DNA of 64,000 nucleotides from DASYXW01 sp035934405 (GCA_035934405.1 DASYXW010000012.1:62001-126000); one strand, 5' to 3'. Numbered from the stretch's first letter, positions 17,482-27,046 are shown. Notes: generated from the sequence alone by a model not told the origin. Translations and numbers: made by a program.

Positions 17482-18435
17482 ATGGCGACTTACCTGGTTA
17501 CGGGCGGCGCGGGCTTTATCGGCTCGCACATCGTCCAGAAGCTGGTCGAAGACGGTCAAACGGTGCGCGTCCTCGACGACTTCTCGACGGGGCAGGAGCA
17601 GAATCTTGCCGCCCTCCGCGACCGGACCGTTTGCCACAAAGAGGACATCCGCTCGCTCGCCGGGATTGCGCCGCACTTTTCCGGCGTCGATTACGTCATC
17701 CACCTGGCGGCGCTCTCTTCCGTGGCGAGGTCACTCGAGGATCCCATCGCCTCCAACGCCGTAAATCTCGGCGGCACCCTCAACGTGCTGGTGGCGGCGC
17801 GCGATGCCGGGGTGAAGCGCGTGGTCTTTGCAGCTTCGGCGGCGGCCTATGGCGACAGCCCCGTGATGCCCCGCGTCGAGTCGGATACACCGCGACCGCT
17901 GTCTCCTTACGCGCTTACCAAGCTGGCGGGCGAATACTACTGCGCGGTCTTTACGCGCGTTTTTGGGCTGGAAACGGTGGCGCTGCGCTTCTTCAATATC
18001 TTCGGTCCGAGGCAGAACCCCGACTCGCCCTACACGGGAGTGCTCTCGAAGTTCATCATGGCCTATCTGACCGGGAAGACCCCGGTGATCTTTGGTGACG
18101 GCGAGCAATCGCGCGATTTCACTTACGTGGCGAACGTTGTGGACGCCACGCTGCGAGCTGCGACCGCGCCCGGCGCCGCCGGCCGGGTGATCAACGTGGG
18201 CACCGGCGTCAGCCACACCTTGAACCAGACGGTTGATCTGCTGAATCGCGTTTTTGGCCGTAAGGTCGCGCCCCAGTACGGCCCGCCGCGCCGTGGCGAC
18301 GTCCGCGAGTCGCAAGCCAACGTGGCGCTGGCGCGCGAGCTCTTGGGTTACCAACCCAGCGTCGGCTTTGAGGACGGGTTGCGCCAGACCGTCGCGTGGT
18401 GCCGTTCGCTGCTCACGGCGGGAGCGCCGTCATGA
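17482..18435 (+). CDS. NAD-dependent sugar epimerase (GalE-like SDR)
   Basis: This 317-residue extended short-chain dehydrogenase acts on a nucleotide sugar in the cytoplasm. The NAD motif GGAGFIGSH is at residues 8-16, the catalytic SxnYxxxK is present (AASAAAYGDS, then YALTK), and FNIFGPRQNPDSPYTGV is typical of UDP-sugar 4-epimerases. The exact sugar cannot be decided from sequence. The stop overlaps the next start (ATGA at 18432), so epimerase and deacetylase are translated together. A glycosyltransferase follows. This fits a small glycan or glycolipid cluster. Confidence 0.9.
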   Translation: MATYLVTGGAGFIGSHIVQKLVEDGQTVRVLDDFSTGQEQNLAALRDRTVCHKEDIRSLAGIAPHFSGVDYVIHLAALSSVARSLEDPIASNAVNLGGTLNVLVAARDAGVKRVVFAASAAAYGDSPVMPRVESDTPRPLSPYALTKLAGEYYCAVFTRVFGLETVALRFFNIFGPRQNPDSPYTGVLSKFIMAYLTGKTPVIFGDGEQSRDFTYVANVVDATLRAATAPGAAGRVINVGTGVSHTLNQTVDLLNRVFGRKVAPQYGPPRRGDVRESQANVALARELLGYQPSVGFEDGLRQTVAWCRSLLTAGAPS

Positions 18436-19148
18436 GCTGGCCGCTCGCCGCCGGACTGTCGGCCGTCGCGGCGGCCGCCGGAGGTTCGCTATACTACGCC
18501 TGCTCGGTTCCCGCTTCGCAGATGCTCGGGCCCACTCTTGTACGCGGTCCCGCCGATCGCCCGCGTATCGCTCTCACCTTTGACGACGGGCCGGCGCGTC
18601 CCTCGACCGAGCAGATCCTCGACACCTTGCGCCGCGAGCAGGTCCCGGCCGCGTTTTTCGTTTGCGGCAAGAACGTCGAGCGGTATCCCGAAGTCGTTCG
18701 CCGCATCCAGGCGGAAGGGCACACGCTCGGAAACCATACGTATTCTCACCCGCTTCTTTATCTGAAAGGCCGCGCGAGAATCGCCGCCGAAATCGATCGC
18801 ACTCAAGCGGCCATCGAACACGCCGTCGGCGAGCGTCCGAGGCTGTTCCGCCCGCCGTATGGAGTCCGCTGGTTCGGGCTGTTTCCGTTGCTCCGCGAGC
18901 GCGGCTTGAGCGTTGTTCAGTGGTCGGATACGGGGTTTGACTGGAAGGAGAACGGCCCGGCGGAGATTGCCCGGCTGGCGCTGAGGAATCTCAAGAGTGG
19001 TTCTGTCATCCTGCTGCACGACGGTCGCGAGCCTCGGGAGCCGCAGGAGGTTGACGCTTGCGCTACCGTCGAGGCCCTGCCTATGATCATCGAAGGAGCG
19101 CGAAAGGCGGGATTGGAATGGGTGAGTGTCAAGGAGTTTCTGCACTGA
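18432..19148 (+). CDS. Polysaccharide deacetylase (NodB domain)
   Basis: This 238-residue carbohydrate esterase 4 enzyme removes N- or O-acetyl groups from a glycan. The catalytic TFDDGP is at 49-54, the metal-binding NHTYSHP at 101-107 and the RPPYG motif near 140, all intact; a late LLHDG supplies the conserved His. The N-terminal hydrophobic segment (about 4-24) may anchor it in the membrane or direct export. ATG 18432 overlaps the epimerase stop; an upstream GTG at 18396 is less likely. Confidence 0.9.
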   Translation: MSWPLAAGLSAVAAAAGGSLYYACSVPASQMLGPTLVRGPADRPRIALTFDDGPARPSTEQILDTLRREQVPAAFFVCGKNVERYPEVVRRIQAEGHTLGNHTYSHPLLYLKGRARIAAEIDRTQAAIEHAVGERPRLFRPPYGVRWFGLFPLLRERGLSVVQWSDTGFDWKENGPAEIARLALRNLKSGSVILLHDGREPREPQEVDACATVEALPMIIEGARKAGLEWVSVKEFLH

Positions 19149-19232
19149 ACCAGCCGTGTTATAATCCGCCGGAACGATCGAAGGAGTGTTGCGTCGCACA
19201 CTCGCCCATAGATTGACCGCTCCTCGAAACTC

Positions 19233-20342
19233 ATGCCGCGCATCGTTATCCTCACCGTTCGGCACGGGGCCGCGCACGAGCGGGTGGCGCAGGCGCTCCG
19301 CAAGGCTCTGGCCGAGATTCGTCCCGACGTGACAGTTGACGTCGAGGACATGCTGGCGCACTGCACCCGCTGGTTCCGCGCCTACTACAACTCCTACGAG
19401 CTTCCGCTGCGATATTGGCCCGCACTATGGGGTTGGATCGAGGGTCGGCAGCACGGAGGCTCGTCAACAGGCCCCACGTGGCTTTATCGCCGTGGCGCGC
19501 GACCACTGTGGCGATGGATCAAAGACCGCCGCCCGGATATCGTGGTAGCTACCGAGACCGGAATCCTCGAAATCGTGAGCCTGGTCAAGCGCGAAGGCGG
19601 AGCAGAGTTTCGCCTCGTGGGCGTGGACGGGTTGGATGTGGATCGTGCCTGGGCCCAGGCGGAAGTTGATCTCTATGCCGTCGCGCCGGATCCAGTCGCG
19701 GCGGAACTCGCCGCCGCCGGCGTGCCGGCCAGTAAGATCGTCCCCTGCGGCATGCCGGTGGATCCATCCTTCCTGTCGCTCCCAAGCCGCTCGGTGGCGC
19801 GCGAGCGGCTGAAGATCGCGGGCGAAGCGCCGCTCCTGCTCGTGCTCTTTGGCGGAGCGGGGTTCGGAAAGCCGCGTGAGATCATTCGGGAACTGAAGAA
19901 GGTCCGGCGACCGCTCCAGGCAGTCTTCATCACCGGGAAAAACCGTCGGCTGGAAGACGAAGCTCGTTCTTTGTGCCAGGGCGATTCGCGTTATCGCGCG
20001 CTCGGTTGGGCGGACAACATGCATGAATGGATGGCGGCGGCGGACATGGTGTTGAACAAACCTTCCGGTCTCGCCATCGTCGAAGCCATGACCTGCGGCT
20101 TGCCGTTCCTCGCGCTCGACCCTCTGCCCGGCAACGAGGTCCGTCACTGCGGCCTCATCGAACGCTGGGGCGTGGGCTGCTGGGTAAGGCGCCACGCGGA
20201 TCTGGCGGCGACGCTCGACCGGTTGCTGTCAAATCCCGGCGAGCTCGATCGAATGCGCGAGCGAGCGCGGGAACTGGCGCGGCCCCGCGCGGCGTGCGAA
20301 GCGGCAGAAGCAATTCTTCAACTAGTCGGCAGTCATCAGTAA
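19233..20342 (+). CDS. Glycosyltransferase, MGDG-synthase / diacylglycerol glucosyltransferase-like
   Basis: This 369-residue protein has an N-terminal domain like the galactolipid-synthase family (VILTVRHGAAHERVAQAL, about 4-22) and a GT28-type C-terminal domain (VLFGGAGFGK at about 210, then PSGLAIVEAMTCGLPFLALD). By family it transfers a sugar to a lipid acceptor at the cytoplasmic membrane face. It follows the epimerase and deacetylase with an 84-bp gap. The final residues (VGSHQ) and the TAA stop are encoded by the word repeat that begins at 20325. Confidence 0.85.
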   Translation: MPRIVILTVRHGAAHERVAQALRKALAEIRPDVTVDVEDMLAHCTRWFRAYYNSYELPLRYWPALWGWIEGRQHGGSSTGPTWLYRRGARPLWRWIKDRRPDIVVATETGILEIVSLVKREGGAEFRLVGVDGLDVDRAWAQAEVDLYAVAPDPVAAELAAAGVPASKIVPCGMPVDPSFLSLPSRSVARERLKIAGEAPLLLVLFGGAGFGKPREIIRELKKVRRPLQAVFITGKNRRLEDEARSLCQGDSRYRALGWADNMHEWMAAADMVLNKPSGLAIVEAMTCGLPFLALDPLPGNEVRHCGLIERWGVGCWVRRHADLAATLDRLLSNPGELDRMRERARELARPRAACEAAEAILQLVGSHQ

Positions 20343-20406
20343 TCAGTCATTAGTTTTCACTTCGACGTATCTACTGGCAACTGACGACTGAGAACTGACA
20401 ACTGCC
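20325..20406. repeat. Intergenic word repeat, 'cagtcat/aactga' family
   Basis: Copies of cagtcat, aatcagt and aactgac fill the gap between two convergent genes and supply the stop codon of the glycosyltransferase gene. Confidence 0.7.
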
Positions 20407-20407
20407 T

Positions 20408-21361
20408 TCAGACCAGCACCAGATCCGGATGATACACCGCGCCTGCGACGTGACGCGCCACCGCGATCAGCCGCCGCTCCGGATTCAGGATTTTTAGCAG
20501 ACTGATGACCGGCGCTGCGCCTGGACGCCCGCGATCCGGCCGCAGCGCCTGGGCGAGCTCAAATGCGTGTCCGTGGCGGACGCTCTGTTCCTCACGGCCC
20601 CGGACCATAAGCTCGGGGCAATCCGGCAGCAGACGCTCCAGAGGCACGCAGACTCTCTCCAGTTTTCCCTCTTCCGCCAAACACTCCAGCGCTTCGAGCG
20701 TCACCGAATGGCTCGCTTTGAACTCCGCCACCGCCGTTCGCCGCAGGCTCGCCAGGTGCGCGGGACACTCGAGCCGCTGGCCGAGGTCGTGAGCGAGCGA
20801 CCGCACATAGGTGCCGCCGGAGCACTCCACCGAAAAGTGCGCGGCGTCCGGTTCCATTTCGCCGAGTTCGAGCGCATAAACCTCAATCTCGACCGGCTGC
20901 AGGTCCACCGGTTTGTGCTGGCGCGCCAGCTCGTACGCGCGCACACCGCTCACGCGCTTGGCGGAAAAGGCAGGAGGGGTTTGCATGATTCGTCCCGTGA
21001 ACTCGCCGAGCATCCGCTCGAGGGCGCTTCGATCCGGGCTGCAGCCGGCAGGCGAGGACGTGGGCACCCCGGTCGAATCGTAGGTGTCCGTGGAGAAGCC
21101 GAAGCGAATTACCCCTTCGTATGACTTGCGCGATTTCAGATAAAACTGCGCGAAGCGCGTGGCCTTGCCGAGGGACAGTGGCAGGACGCCGGTGGCAAAG
21201 GGGTCGAGCGTGCCGAAATGTCCCACCTGGCGGATGTGCAGCAGGCGCCGCACGCGGGCCACCACGTCATGCGACGTCATGCCGGCGGGCTTATCCATCA
21301 CCAGCACGCCGGAAAACTCTGTCGCCGGAGTTTGAGACCGGGGTTGGGAGATCGAGCTCAT
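20408..21361 (-). CDS. truB: tRNA pseudouridine-55 synthase
   Basis: This 317-residue enzyme isomerises uridine 55 in the T loop of tRNAs. The catalytic aspartate is in GHFGTLDPFATGVL (usual form GHTGTLDP), preceded by the family N-terminus VMDKPAGMTSHDVV. A C-terminal PUA-like extension completes the usual length. I prefer the ATG at 21361, with a weak gga upstream; a GTG at 21382 is possible. It lies at the end of the rimP-nusA-infB-ylxP group, but separated from it by the DUF5916 gene. Confidence 0.93.
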   Translation of the reverse strand: MSSISQPRSQTPATEFSGVLVMDKPAGMTSHDVVARVRRLLHIRQVGHFGTLDPFATGVLPLSLGKATRFAQFYLKSRKSYEGVIRFGFSTDTYDSTGVPTSSPAGCSPDRSALERMLGEFTGRIMQTPPAFSAKRVSGVRAYELARQHKPVDLQPVEIEVYALELGEMEPDAAHFSVECSGGTYVRSLAHDLGQRLECPAHLASLRRTAVAEFKASHSVTLEALECLAEEGKLERVCVPLERLLPDCPELMVRGREEQSVRHGHAFELAQALRPDRGRPGAAPVISLLKILNPERRLIAVARHVAGAVYHPDLVLV

Positions 21362-21426
21362 TTCTGATCCATGTGTCGGCACTTAAAAAGCCGCGCAAGC
21401 TTGCCGGCGCAGCATCGTGCCCCCCT

Positions 21427-23691
21427 TCACTCTGCACCCACTGGGGCGCGTCGCGCCTCCCGGATTTGCTTCAACGAAGGAGTGAAGGAGTAAGTCAACT
21501 TGACTTCGAAGCGGTCCTCGCGCAGTTGCTCCAGGTTCGACCCTGACAGGCTGGAGAAGCGCGTTCCCGTATTGTAGATGATGAACAAGTTGCTGAACGG
21601 ATCGTCGTGCCGGAATTGGTAGCGCAAGCGGAAGTTTGCACTGACGGCCTGAGTGTTGGAAGTATCCACCTGGATCAAGGTACTGGTCGTCAAGAAGCGG
21701 GAGAAGGAATAATTGGCTCCAAGATCCGCCAGTGCAACCGAGAAGTTCCCATGGGGCAGACGAAAGCGATCCCACAGGGTTGTTGTCGACAGGGAGAATT
21801 TGGAGCTGGCACGGTAAGTAGTTCGAACGCGGGCTTCATTCAAGTGTCCCGAATAATAGGTACCGAACCGCTCGAAAAGACTCCAGGTGAAGCGCCGGTC
21901 CTGGCGCGAGCCATAAGTTAACTGATGCCTGGCGAAGTGATAGATCCCCGGAGGAATCGAGATGTTCTTGTAGAGGTTGAACGGCTGGGAGAGGCGCTGC
22001 GTGAAAGTGTCGTAGATATCGTCATCGGTATAGGAGCCGTTGTTAAAGAGTGCTCGAAAAGTGCCCTGCCACTCCTGAGTCTGGAACACCCCGTGCGTGT
22101 CCGGCACGTGGTCAATGAATCCTTCGAAGTTCAACTCTCTCACTCCGGGAAGCTTGGGGCGAGGGGCCAGAGTCAAGTCGGCGAAGCTCTCGTTGATGTC
22201 GGTGCGATTCACGAACCCGACCTCCGGGTTGAAATTCGGGCCCACCCGGTCTTGCGAGGCTTGAAACTGCATCCAGTCGGTGATGTAAGAAACGTCGGCC
22301 CCGATATCCGAATCTGGTCCCGAGACACCGTGTGAACCGGCGGCGGTTGCATAGGCGTGGATCACCAGGTTTTTATGGAAGACCAACCGCGTATCGACCC
22401 CGCCGGTGCGATTGAACGGGTCCTGCGCGTCACCCGACTCCTTATCGACACCCAAGAGGCCCACATAGGAATTGCCAAACAGTGACCGTTTGGCGCGCAC
22501 GACCGCATAATTCGCGGAAGGATTAGGACCGTCGGACCGGGTCTGCACGTCCATGACCCCGACATCGTAATCCCCCAGCGTTCCGGTCACCTTGCCGCCG
22601 GCATCTATGGGCACCACCTCTCCCGTCACCGGGTCGATCCCGATCTGCCGGCTGAAAAAGAGAAGGTCCTGTTGGCCCATGGGGAAACTGAAGGTCCCCG
22701 CGTTCTCCAGGAAGAACCGGCGCTTTTCGGGGAAGAAGAGCTTGAAGGGTGTCAGGTTGAACTGCAACTGATCCACGTCGGCATCGCCGAAGTCGGTGTT
22801 GGCGGTCAGGTTGGCCACCAGGTTGGATCGTAGCCCGTACTTGATGTCCAGTCCGCCGGTATGCAGGAAATCTGTACCTGGGCTCGTTGAGAGATGATCG
22901 GAGCCCATCAGACCATAAGGCTGCAAGAAGAACAATCTACCGCTGCCTATGTCGGTGATACCTACCAATTCCCCTTCTTGCGATACCTTTGAGATTCCGA
23001 ACTCGCGCCGCCAAGCGCGCCATAAGTCCTCTTCATTCTTTCGGCGGATGAAGCGCTTGAAATTAAGTCCCCATATAACGTCCTTCGTCTTCATGAAATT
23101 CAGCGTTGAGAAAGGAATCCCAACCGTCGCCGTCCAGCCCTGTGCGTTAATCCTTGCCTGGGCGCTCCAGACCCCGTCCCAGCCAGGATCGAAGTCCTGC
23201 TGATCCCCGGACTGCTGTTCCTCGGTGATGGTTCCGTCGGCCTGCGTGCCGAGAGGATTGATCTGGAAGACGTAGGCGTTACGTCGCTCGTAGGTTGGAT
23301 CAATCGAGATCTCAAAATAGTCGTCAAGGTACTGCGGGAGGTCCCGGCGCAGTTCGGTCGCGACGATGCCCTTCGGGTCAGAATCGCGACAGAGAACGCC
23401 GAAATAAACCTCGTGCCGCGTGTAGAGAATCCGGACCTCAGTCTGCTCGGTCGGCACCTGGTTGTCGTAAGGCTCGCGCTGGTGAAAATCGCGTACCGGT
23501 TCGGCGGCTTGCCACTGCGGGTCATTGAGGGTTCCATCCAAGCGAGGAGGGTGCTCGACTCTGACTGCGTGCGCTGCCTGGGGCCCGGTCCCGATGGCAC
23601 TACGGCTCTGGCTGGTGAGTCCATAGGCCCGCAAGCCCGCACACAGCGTGGTGATCAGGGCCATGACGCACAGAACAAAACCGAGTCGCAT
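21427..23691 (-). CDS. Outer-membrane DUF5916 protein with CBM9-like N-terminal domain
   Basis: This 754-residue protein has a signal peptide (MRLGFVLCVMALITTLCAG). The N-terminal domain of about 200 residues resembles family 9 carbohydrate-binding modules (PRLDGTLNDPQW, DDYFEISIDPTYERRNAYVF). The long C-terminal part is rich in alternating aromatic/polar strands ending LTYSFTP, as in an outer-membrane beta-barrel (DUF5916). Function is unknown; surface carbohydrate handling is a guess. The frame is open back to 23856, but that part overlaps the ylxP gene, so I place the start at 23691. Confidence 0.85.
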   Translation of the reverse strand: MRLGFVLCVMALITTLCAGLRAYGLTSQSRSAIGTGPQAAHAVRVEHPPRLDGTLNDPQWQAAEPVRDFHQREPYDNQVPTEQTEVRILYTRHEVYFGVLCRDSDPKGIVATELRRDLPQYLDDYFEISIDPTYERRNAYVFQINPLGTQADGTITEEQQSGDQQDFDPGWDGVWSAQARINAQGWTATVGIPFSTLNFMKTKDVIWGLNFKRFIRRKNEEDLWRAWRREFGISKVSQEGELVGITDIGSGRLFFLQPYGLMGSDHLSTSPGTDFLHTGGLDIKYGLRSNLVANLTANTDFGDADVDQLQFNLTPFKLFFPEKRRFFLENAGTFSFPMGQQDLLFFSRQIGIDPVTGEVVPIDAGGKVTGTLGDYDVGVMDVQTRSDGPNPSANYAVVRAKRSLFGNSYVGLLGVDKESGDAQDPFNRTGGVDTRLVFHKNLVIHAYATAAGSHGVSGPDSDIGADVSYITDWMQFQASQDRVGPNFNPEVGFVNRTDINESFADLTLAPRPKLPGVRELNFEGFIDHVPDTHGVFQTQEWQGTFRALFNNGSYTDDDIYDTFTQRLSQPFNLYKNISIPPGIYHFARHQLTYGSRQDRRFTWSLFERFGTYYSGHLNEARVRTTYRASSKFSLSTTTLWDRFRLPHGNFSVALADLGANYSFSRFLTTSTLIQVDTSNTQAVSANFRLRYQFRHDDPFSNLFIIYNTGTRFSSLSGSNLEQLREDRFEVKLTYSFTPSLKQIREARRAPVGAE

Positions 23692-23734
23692 AAGCTTCAA
23701 TGATGAATTGTGAATCCGAGGACGACGACCGTCG

Positions 23735-24016
23735 TCAAAGGTAGTCAATCTCGTAGTGCGCCACGTCGTCGCCGAGCGTTCTTTCCGCTTCGGCCAGCGC
23801 CTGCCGTAACAAGGATTCGAGCAGGGGATGGCTGTTTGAGATGGAGACCACGCCAAGGGTTGCCTGCTGCCATACGTCCTGATGGTCGAGCTCGGCCACG
23901 GCGACGTTGAAGCGCTCGCGCAGACGGCCCCGCAGCTTCTGCACCACCGCGCGTTTTTCCTTCAGGGAATGGGCGTAGGGAATCTGGAATTCGAGAGTCA
24001 GCACACCGACGGGCAT
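23735..24016 (-). CDS. ylxP: YlxP family (DUF503) protein
   Basis: This 93-residue protein is typical of the DUF503 family: VGVLTLEFQIPYAHSLKEKR at the start, then a compact alpha/beta body. YlxP is commonly encoded between infB and rbfA/truB and is thought to be linked to ribosome assembly. Here it directly follows infB in the same direction, separated by a 90-bp word-repeat gap. rbfA, usually next, is absent. Confidence 0.88.
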   Translation of the reverse strand: MPVGVLTLEFQIPYAHSLKEKRAVVQKLRGRLRERFNVAVAELDHQDVWQQATLGVVSISNSHPLLESLLRQALAEAERTLGDDVAHYEIDYL

Positions 24017-24039
24017 TTTCTCATCGGGCCATGGAGTTG

Positions 24040-24105
24040 CGAAAATCGAAACTCGAAATTCGATACCTGTCCTTGAGTTTCGAATTTCGATTTTCGAATT
24101 TCGGC
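24040..24105. repeat. Intergenic word repeat, 'gaaattcg' family
   Basis: Runs of cgaaact, cgaaattc and their complements (gtttcgaa, tttcgatt) form an inverted pattern between infB and ylxP. It starts right after the infB stop. Related copies lie at 28.6 and 52.2 kb. Confidence 0.7.
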
Positions 24106-24106
24106 T

Positions 24107-26860
24107 TCAAACCAGCGCCGGCTCCGCCACCCGCTCGGTGACGAAGGCTTCGATAACGTCGCTCGATTTCACGTCGCTGTAATTCTCCAGGGCGATGCCG
24201 CACTCCATACCGGACCGGACCTCGGGCACGTCCTCCTTGAAGCGGTGGAGCGACCGGATGCGTCCCTCGTGGATGACGACGTTATCGCGCAGCAAGCGGA
24301 TCTTCGAATCGCGCGTGAACTTGCCGTCCTGGACGTAACACCCCGCCACCGTGCCCACTTTGGAGATGCGGAAGACCTCGCGGATTTCGGCGTGGCCGGT
24401 GGTCACTTCCTTGATGGTCACGGCCAGCAGGCCGGTCATGGCTTTCTTGATTTCATCAATAACGTTGTAAATGATGGTGTGCATGCGGACGTCGACTTTT
24501 TCAAGCTGGGCTAGCTCAGTAGCCTTCCGTTCCGGGCGAACGTTGAAGCCGATCACCACAGCGTTCGAGGCCGAGGCCAGCAGCACGTCGGTCTCGGTGA
24601 TGGCGCCCACGCCGGCGTGGATCACCTTCACTTTCACCTTGTCGGTCGAGAGCTTGTTCAGGGTCTCGGTGAGGGCTTCCACCGAGCCCTGCACGTCAGC
24701 CTTGATGATGAGCCCGAGTTCCCGCACTTCTCCGGCGGCCAGCTTCTCGTGCAACTGTTCGAGGGTGAGGCGCGCACTCTTGGCGAGAGCGGCTTCTCGC
24801 AGCTTGCCGAGCCGGTGAATGGAAATCTGGCGCGCCTTGAGCGTGTCTTCGATCGCCTGCAGGCGGTCACCCGCCTGGGGCACATCTTCGAGGCCGAGGA
24901 CCTCAACGGGGGTCGAAGGTGGAGCTTCGTCGGTAGGGCGTCCATGATCGTCGAACATGGCCCGCACCTTGCCGTAAATGGCGCCGACGATGAAGGCGTC
25001 ACCCACGTGCAGCGTTCCGTTCTGGTTGAGCACGGTGGCCACCGGGCCACGTCCGCGGTCGAGGCGGCCCTCGAGCACGGTCCCGGAAGCGGGCCGGTCG
25101 GGGTTCGCTTTCAAGTCCTGGATATCGGCCACGAGCAGGATCATCTCCAGCAGCAGGTCAAGGTTGGTGTGCTGCTTGGCGGAAACTCCCACCATCACCG
25201 TCTTGCCGCCCCAGTCCTCGGCCAGGAGGTCCTGATCGGCGAGCTGCTTCTTGACGCGCTCGATCTGAGCTTCGGGTTTGTCAATCTTGTTGATGGCCAC
25301 GATGATGGGGACTTTGGCGGCGCGGGCGTGGTTGATGGCTTCGAGCGTCTGCGGCATCACGCCGTCGTCCGCCGCCACCACCAGCACCACGATGTCCGTA
25401 ACCCGGGCCCCGCGGGCGCGCATCAAGGTGAAGGCTTCGTGGCCGGGCGTATCGAGGAAAACCACCTTCCGGTTGCGCACCTCGACGTGATAGGCGCCGA
25501 TGTGCTGCGTGATGCCTCCGGCTTCGCGCGCCGCCACGCTGGTCTCGCGGATGGCGTCGAGCAGCGACGTCTTGCCGTGGTCCACGTGGCCCATCACCGT
25601 CACCACGGGCGCGCGCGGCTGAAGATCCTCGGGACGGTCGGCCTCCACCACGTCCTGGGTCACTTCCTCTTCGAAGGTGATGACCTTGGTGTCGGCGCCG
25701 AAGGTGCGCGAGATTTCGGTGGCGGTGGCGCTGTCGAGGGTCTGGTTGATGGTGGCAAAAATGCCCTTGTCGAGCAGCTTCTTGATGACGTCCTTGGCGC
25801 GCGCGTCCAGCTTTTCCGAAAGCTCCTTGATGCTGATGCCTTCGCTGATCACGATGCTGCGGGTAATGGGTATCTCTTCCGGAGGCACGGGCCTCGCCGG
25901 AGCGGGACGCGGAGCAAAGCGCGGCGCGGGCATCCCGGCACGGCCCGCTCCCGGACGTCCGCCGGGCACCCCGCGCTGCGGAAAGCTGGGCGCGCCTGGC
26001 CGGGTGGAAGTGGGGTGCTGCGGACGGTGCTCGCCCGGACGTGGCGTCGTGCCCGGGCGAGAGGGCAGGCGGCGGGTGGGAGACGGTTGATAAATCGGCT
26101 GGTTGGAAGCGGGTGACTTTGCCGCGATTGAGTCCCGAGTGTGCCGGGTGGGAACAGGAATCCCGGTGACCTGAGCCAGCTTCGCGCCCAGGGTTCCAAG
26201 CTGGCCGGTTTGACCCATTGAGGAAGCGGCGGCAGATGCCCCGCGGCCAGCCGTTGAGCCCGGCGCCGAGCCTCTTGCCGCTAGAACTGCCCCCGGTGTG
26301 CCAGCGCTCATCGGCCGGGCGGAAGTTCCAATTGGGGTCTGGCGCGTGCTGGCGGCAGGCACGCCGTGGGCCGGTGTCAAGCCGGTGCGGCGGGCGGCGA
26401 GAGGCGGCGCTACGGGTCCGGCGGCAGGCCCCGATCGCATCGGGGCAGGCGCGTGAGCGAGCGGTTGCGCTCCGGCCTGTTTTTTGAGTAACAGTGACTT
26501 GCGCGTCTCCGCGATGATCTGGTCGATCGATTTCGTCATCGGGACGGTCTCATGCCGCACCCAATGCTCTGGTGCTTCGGGCGCAGACGGCTTCGACGCC
26601 ACGCGCGGAGCGGAAACGGTCGGGGCCGAAGCCGCGGGCTTGGGCGCCGGCGCAGCGGCGACCGCGGCGGCAGGAGCTTCTGGAACAGCGGATTTCGTCT
26701 CGCCCGCGTGGAAGCGCCGGCGTACCTTTTCTGCCAGGTCGTCGTCAAGCGTACTCGAATGCGACTTGAACTCGTGGCCGAGTTCGGCCAGATAGTCAAT
26801 GACCGATTTGCTCTTGACCTCGACCTCGCGAGCCAGCTCATTGATGCGAATCTTACTCAT
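24107..26860 (-). CDS. infB: Translation initiation factor IF-2
   Basis: This 917-residue GTPase brings initiator tRNA to the 30S subunit. Order: N-terminal IF2_N helical domain (1-50), a long Ala/Pro/Arg/Gly-rich linker (about 55-345), a second IF2_N segment (ITRSIVISEGISIKELSEKL), then the G domain with GHVDHGKT (about residue 424), DTPGHEAF and NKID, followed by domains II-IV ending near LENYSDVKSSDVIEAF. All G motifs are intact. The linker is long but of normal type for IF-2. The ATG at 26860 has a cttttcttcag-type leader on the + strand complement. It belongs to the rimP-nusA-infB operon. Confidence 0.97.
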   Translation of the reverse strand: MSKIRINELAREVEVKSKSVIDYLAELGHEFKSHSSTLDDDLAEKVRRRFHAGETKSAVPEAPAAAVAAAPAPKPAASAPTVSAPRVASKPSAPEAPEHWVRHETVPMTKSIDQIIAETRKSLLLKKQAGAQPLAHAPAPMRSGPAAGPVAPPLAARRTGLTPAHGVPAASTRQTPIGTSARPMSAGTPGAVLAARGSAPGSTAGRGASAAASSMGQTGQLGTLGAKLAQVTGIPVPTRHTRDSIAAKSPASNQPIYQPSPTRRLPSRPGTTPRPGEHRPQHPTSTRPGAPSFPQRGVPGGRPGAGRAGMPAPRFAPRPAPARPVPPEEIPITRSIVISEGISIKELSEKLDARAKDVIKKLLDKGIFATINQTLDSATATEISRTFGADTKVITFEEEVTQDVVEADRPEDLQPRAPVVTVMGHVDHGKTSLLDAIRETSVAAREAGGITQHIGAYHVEVRNRKVVFLDTPGHEAFTLMRARGARVTDIVVLVVAADDGVMPQTLEAINHARAAKVPIIVAINKIDKPEAQIERVKKQLADQDLLAEDWGGKTVMVGVSAKQHTNLDLLLEMILLVADIQDLKANPDRPASGTVLEGRLDRGRGPVATVLNQNGTLHVGDAFIVGAIYGKVRAMFDDHGRPTDEAPPSTPVEVLGLEDVPQAGDRLQAIEDTLKARQISIHRLGKLREAALAKSARLTLEQLHEKLAAGEVRELGLIIKADVQGSVEALTETLNKLSTDKVKVKVIHAGVGAITETDVLLASASNAVVIGFNVRPERKATELAQLEKVDVRMHTIIYNVIDEIKKAMTGLLAVTIKEVTTGHAEIREVFRISKVGTVAGCYVQDGKFTRDSKIRLLRDNVVIHEGRIRSLHRFKEDVPEVRSGMECGIALENYSDVKSSDVIEAFVTERVAEPALV

Positions 26861-26934
26861 TTGCTCCCTTTTCTTCAGTCCCGACAGCGTTCGCTTTCAA
26901 AAAGCACACACAGTATGTAAAATAAGACTAATAT

Positions 26935-27046
26935 TATCAATATCTTGACGGCTTTAATGGAGTAAGGCTTTTATTTTCAAGTATCTGACGGCTTTCTAAT
27001 CTTTCATAAAACACCGATCCTTTGTTTTCAATATGTTGACGGCTTC
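26935..27046. repeat. Three copies of a 20-bp motif between nusA and infB
   Basis: Near-copies of ttttcaatat(c/g)ttgacggctt occur at 26935-26955, 26974-26995 and 27025-27046 in an A+T-rich 219-bp gap. The TTGACG part resembles a -35 box on the + strand, but both flanking genes read on the - strand. This may be a binding site, an RNA element repeated in the nusA-infB transcript, or a degenerate mobile repeat. Confidence 0.65.

Noticed and set aside
20325..20406. Repeat blocks as a CRISPR array
   Set aside because: Words are 7-8 bp, degenerate and without spacers; no cas genes are present.
23692..23856. N-terminal extension of the DUF5916 protein
   Set aside because: It overlaps ylxP, while a normal signal peptide begins at the ATG at 23691.
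24617..26116. 499-residue open frame on the + strand
   Set aside because: It is the antisense of infB, with the skewed composition of a G+C-rich shadow frame and no family resemblance.
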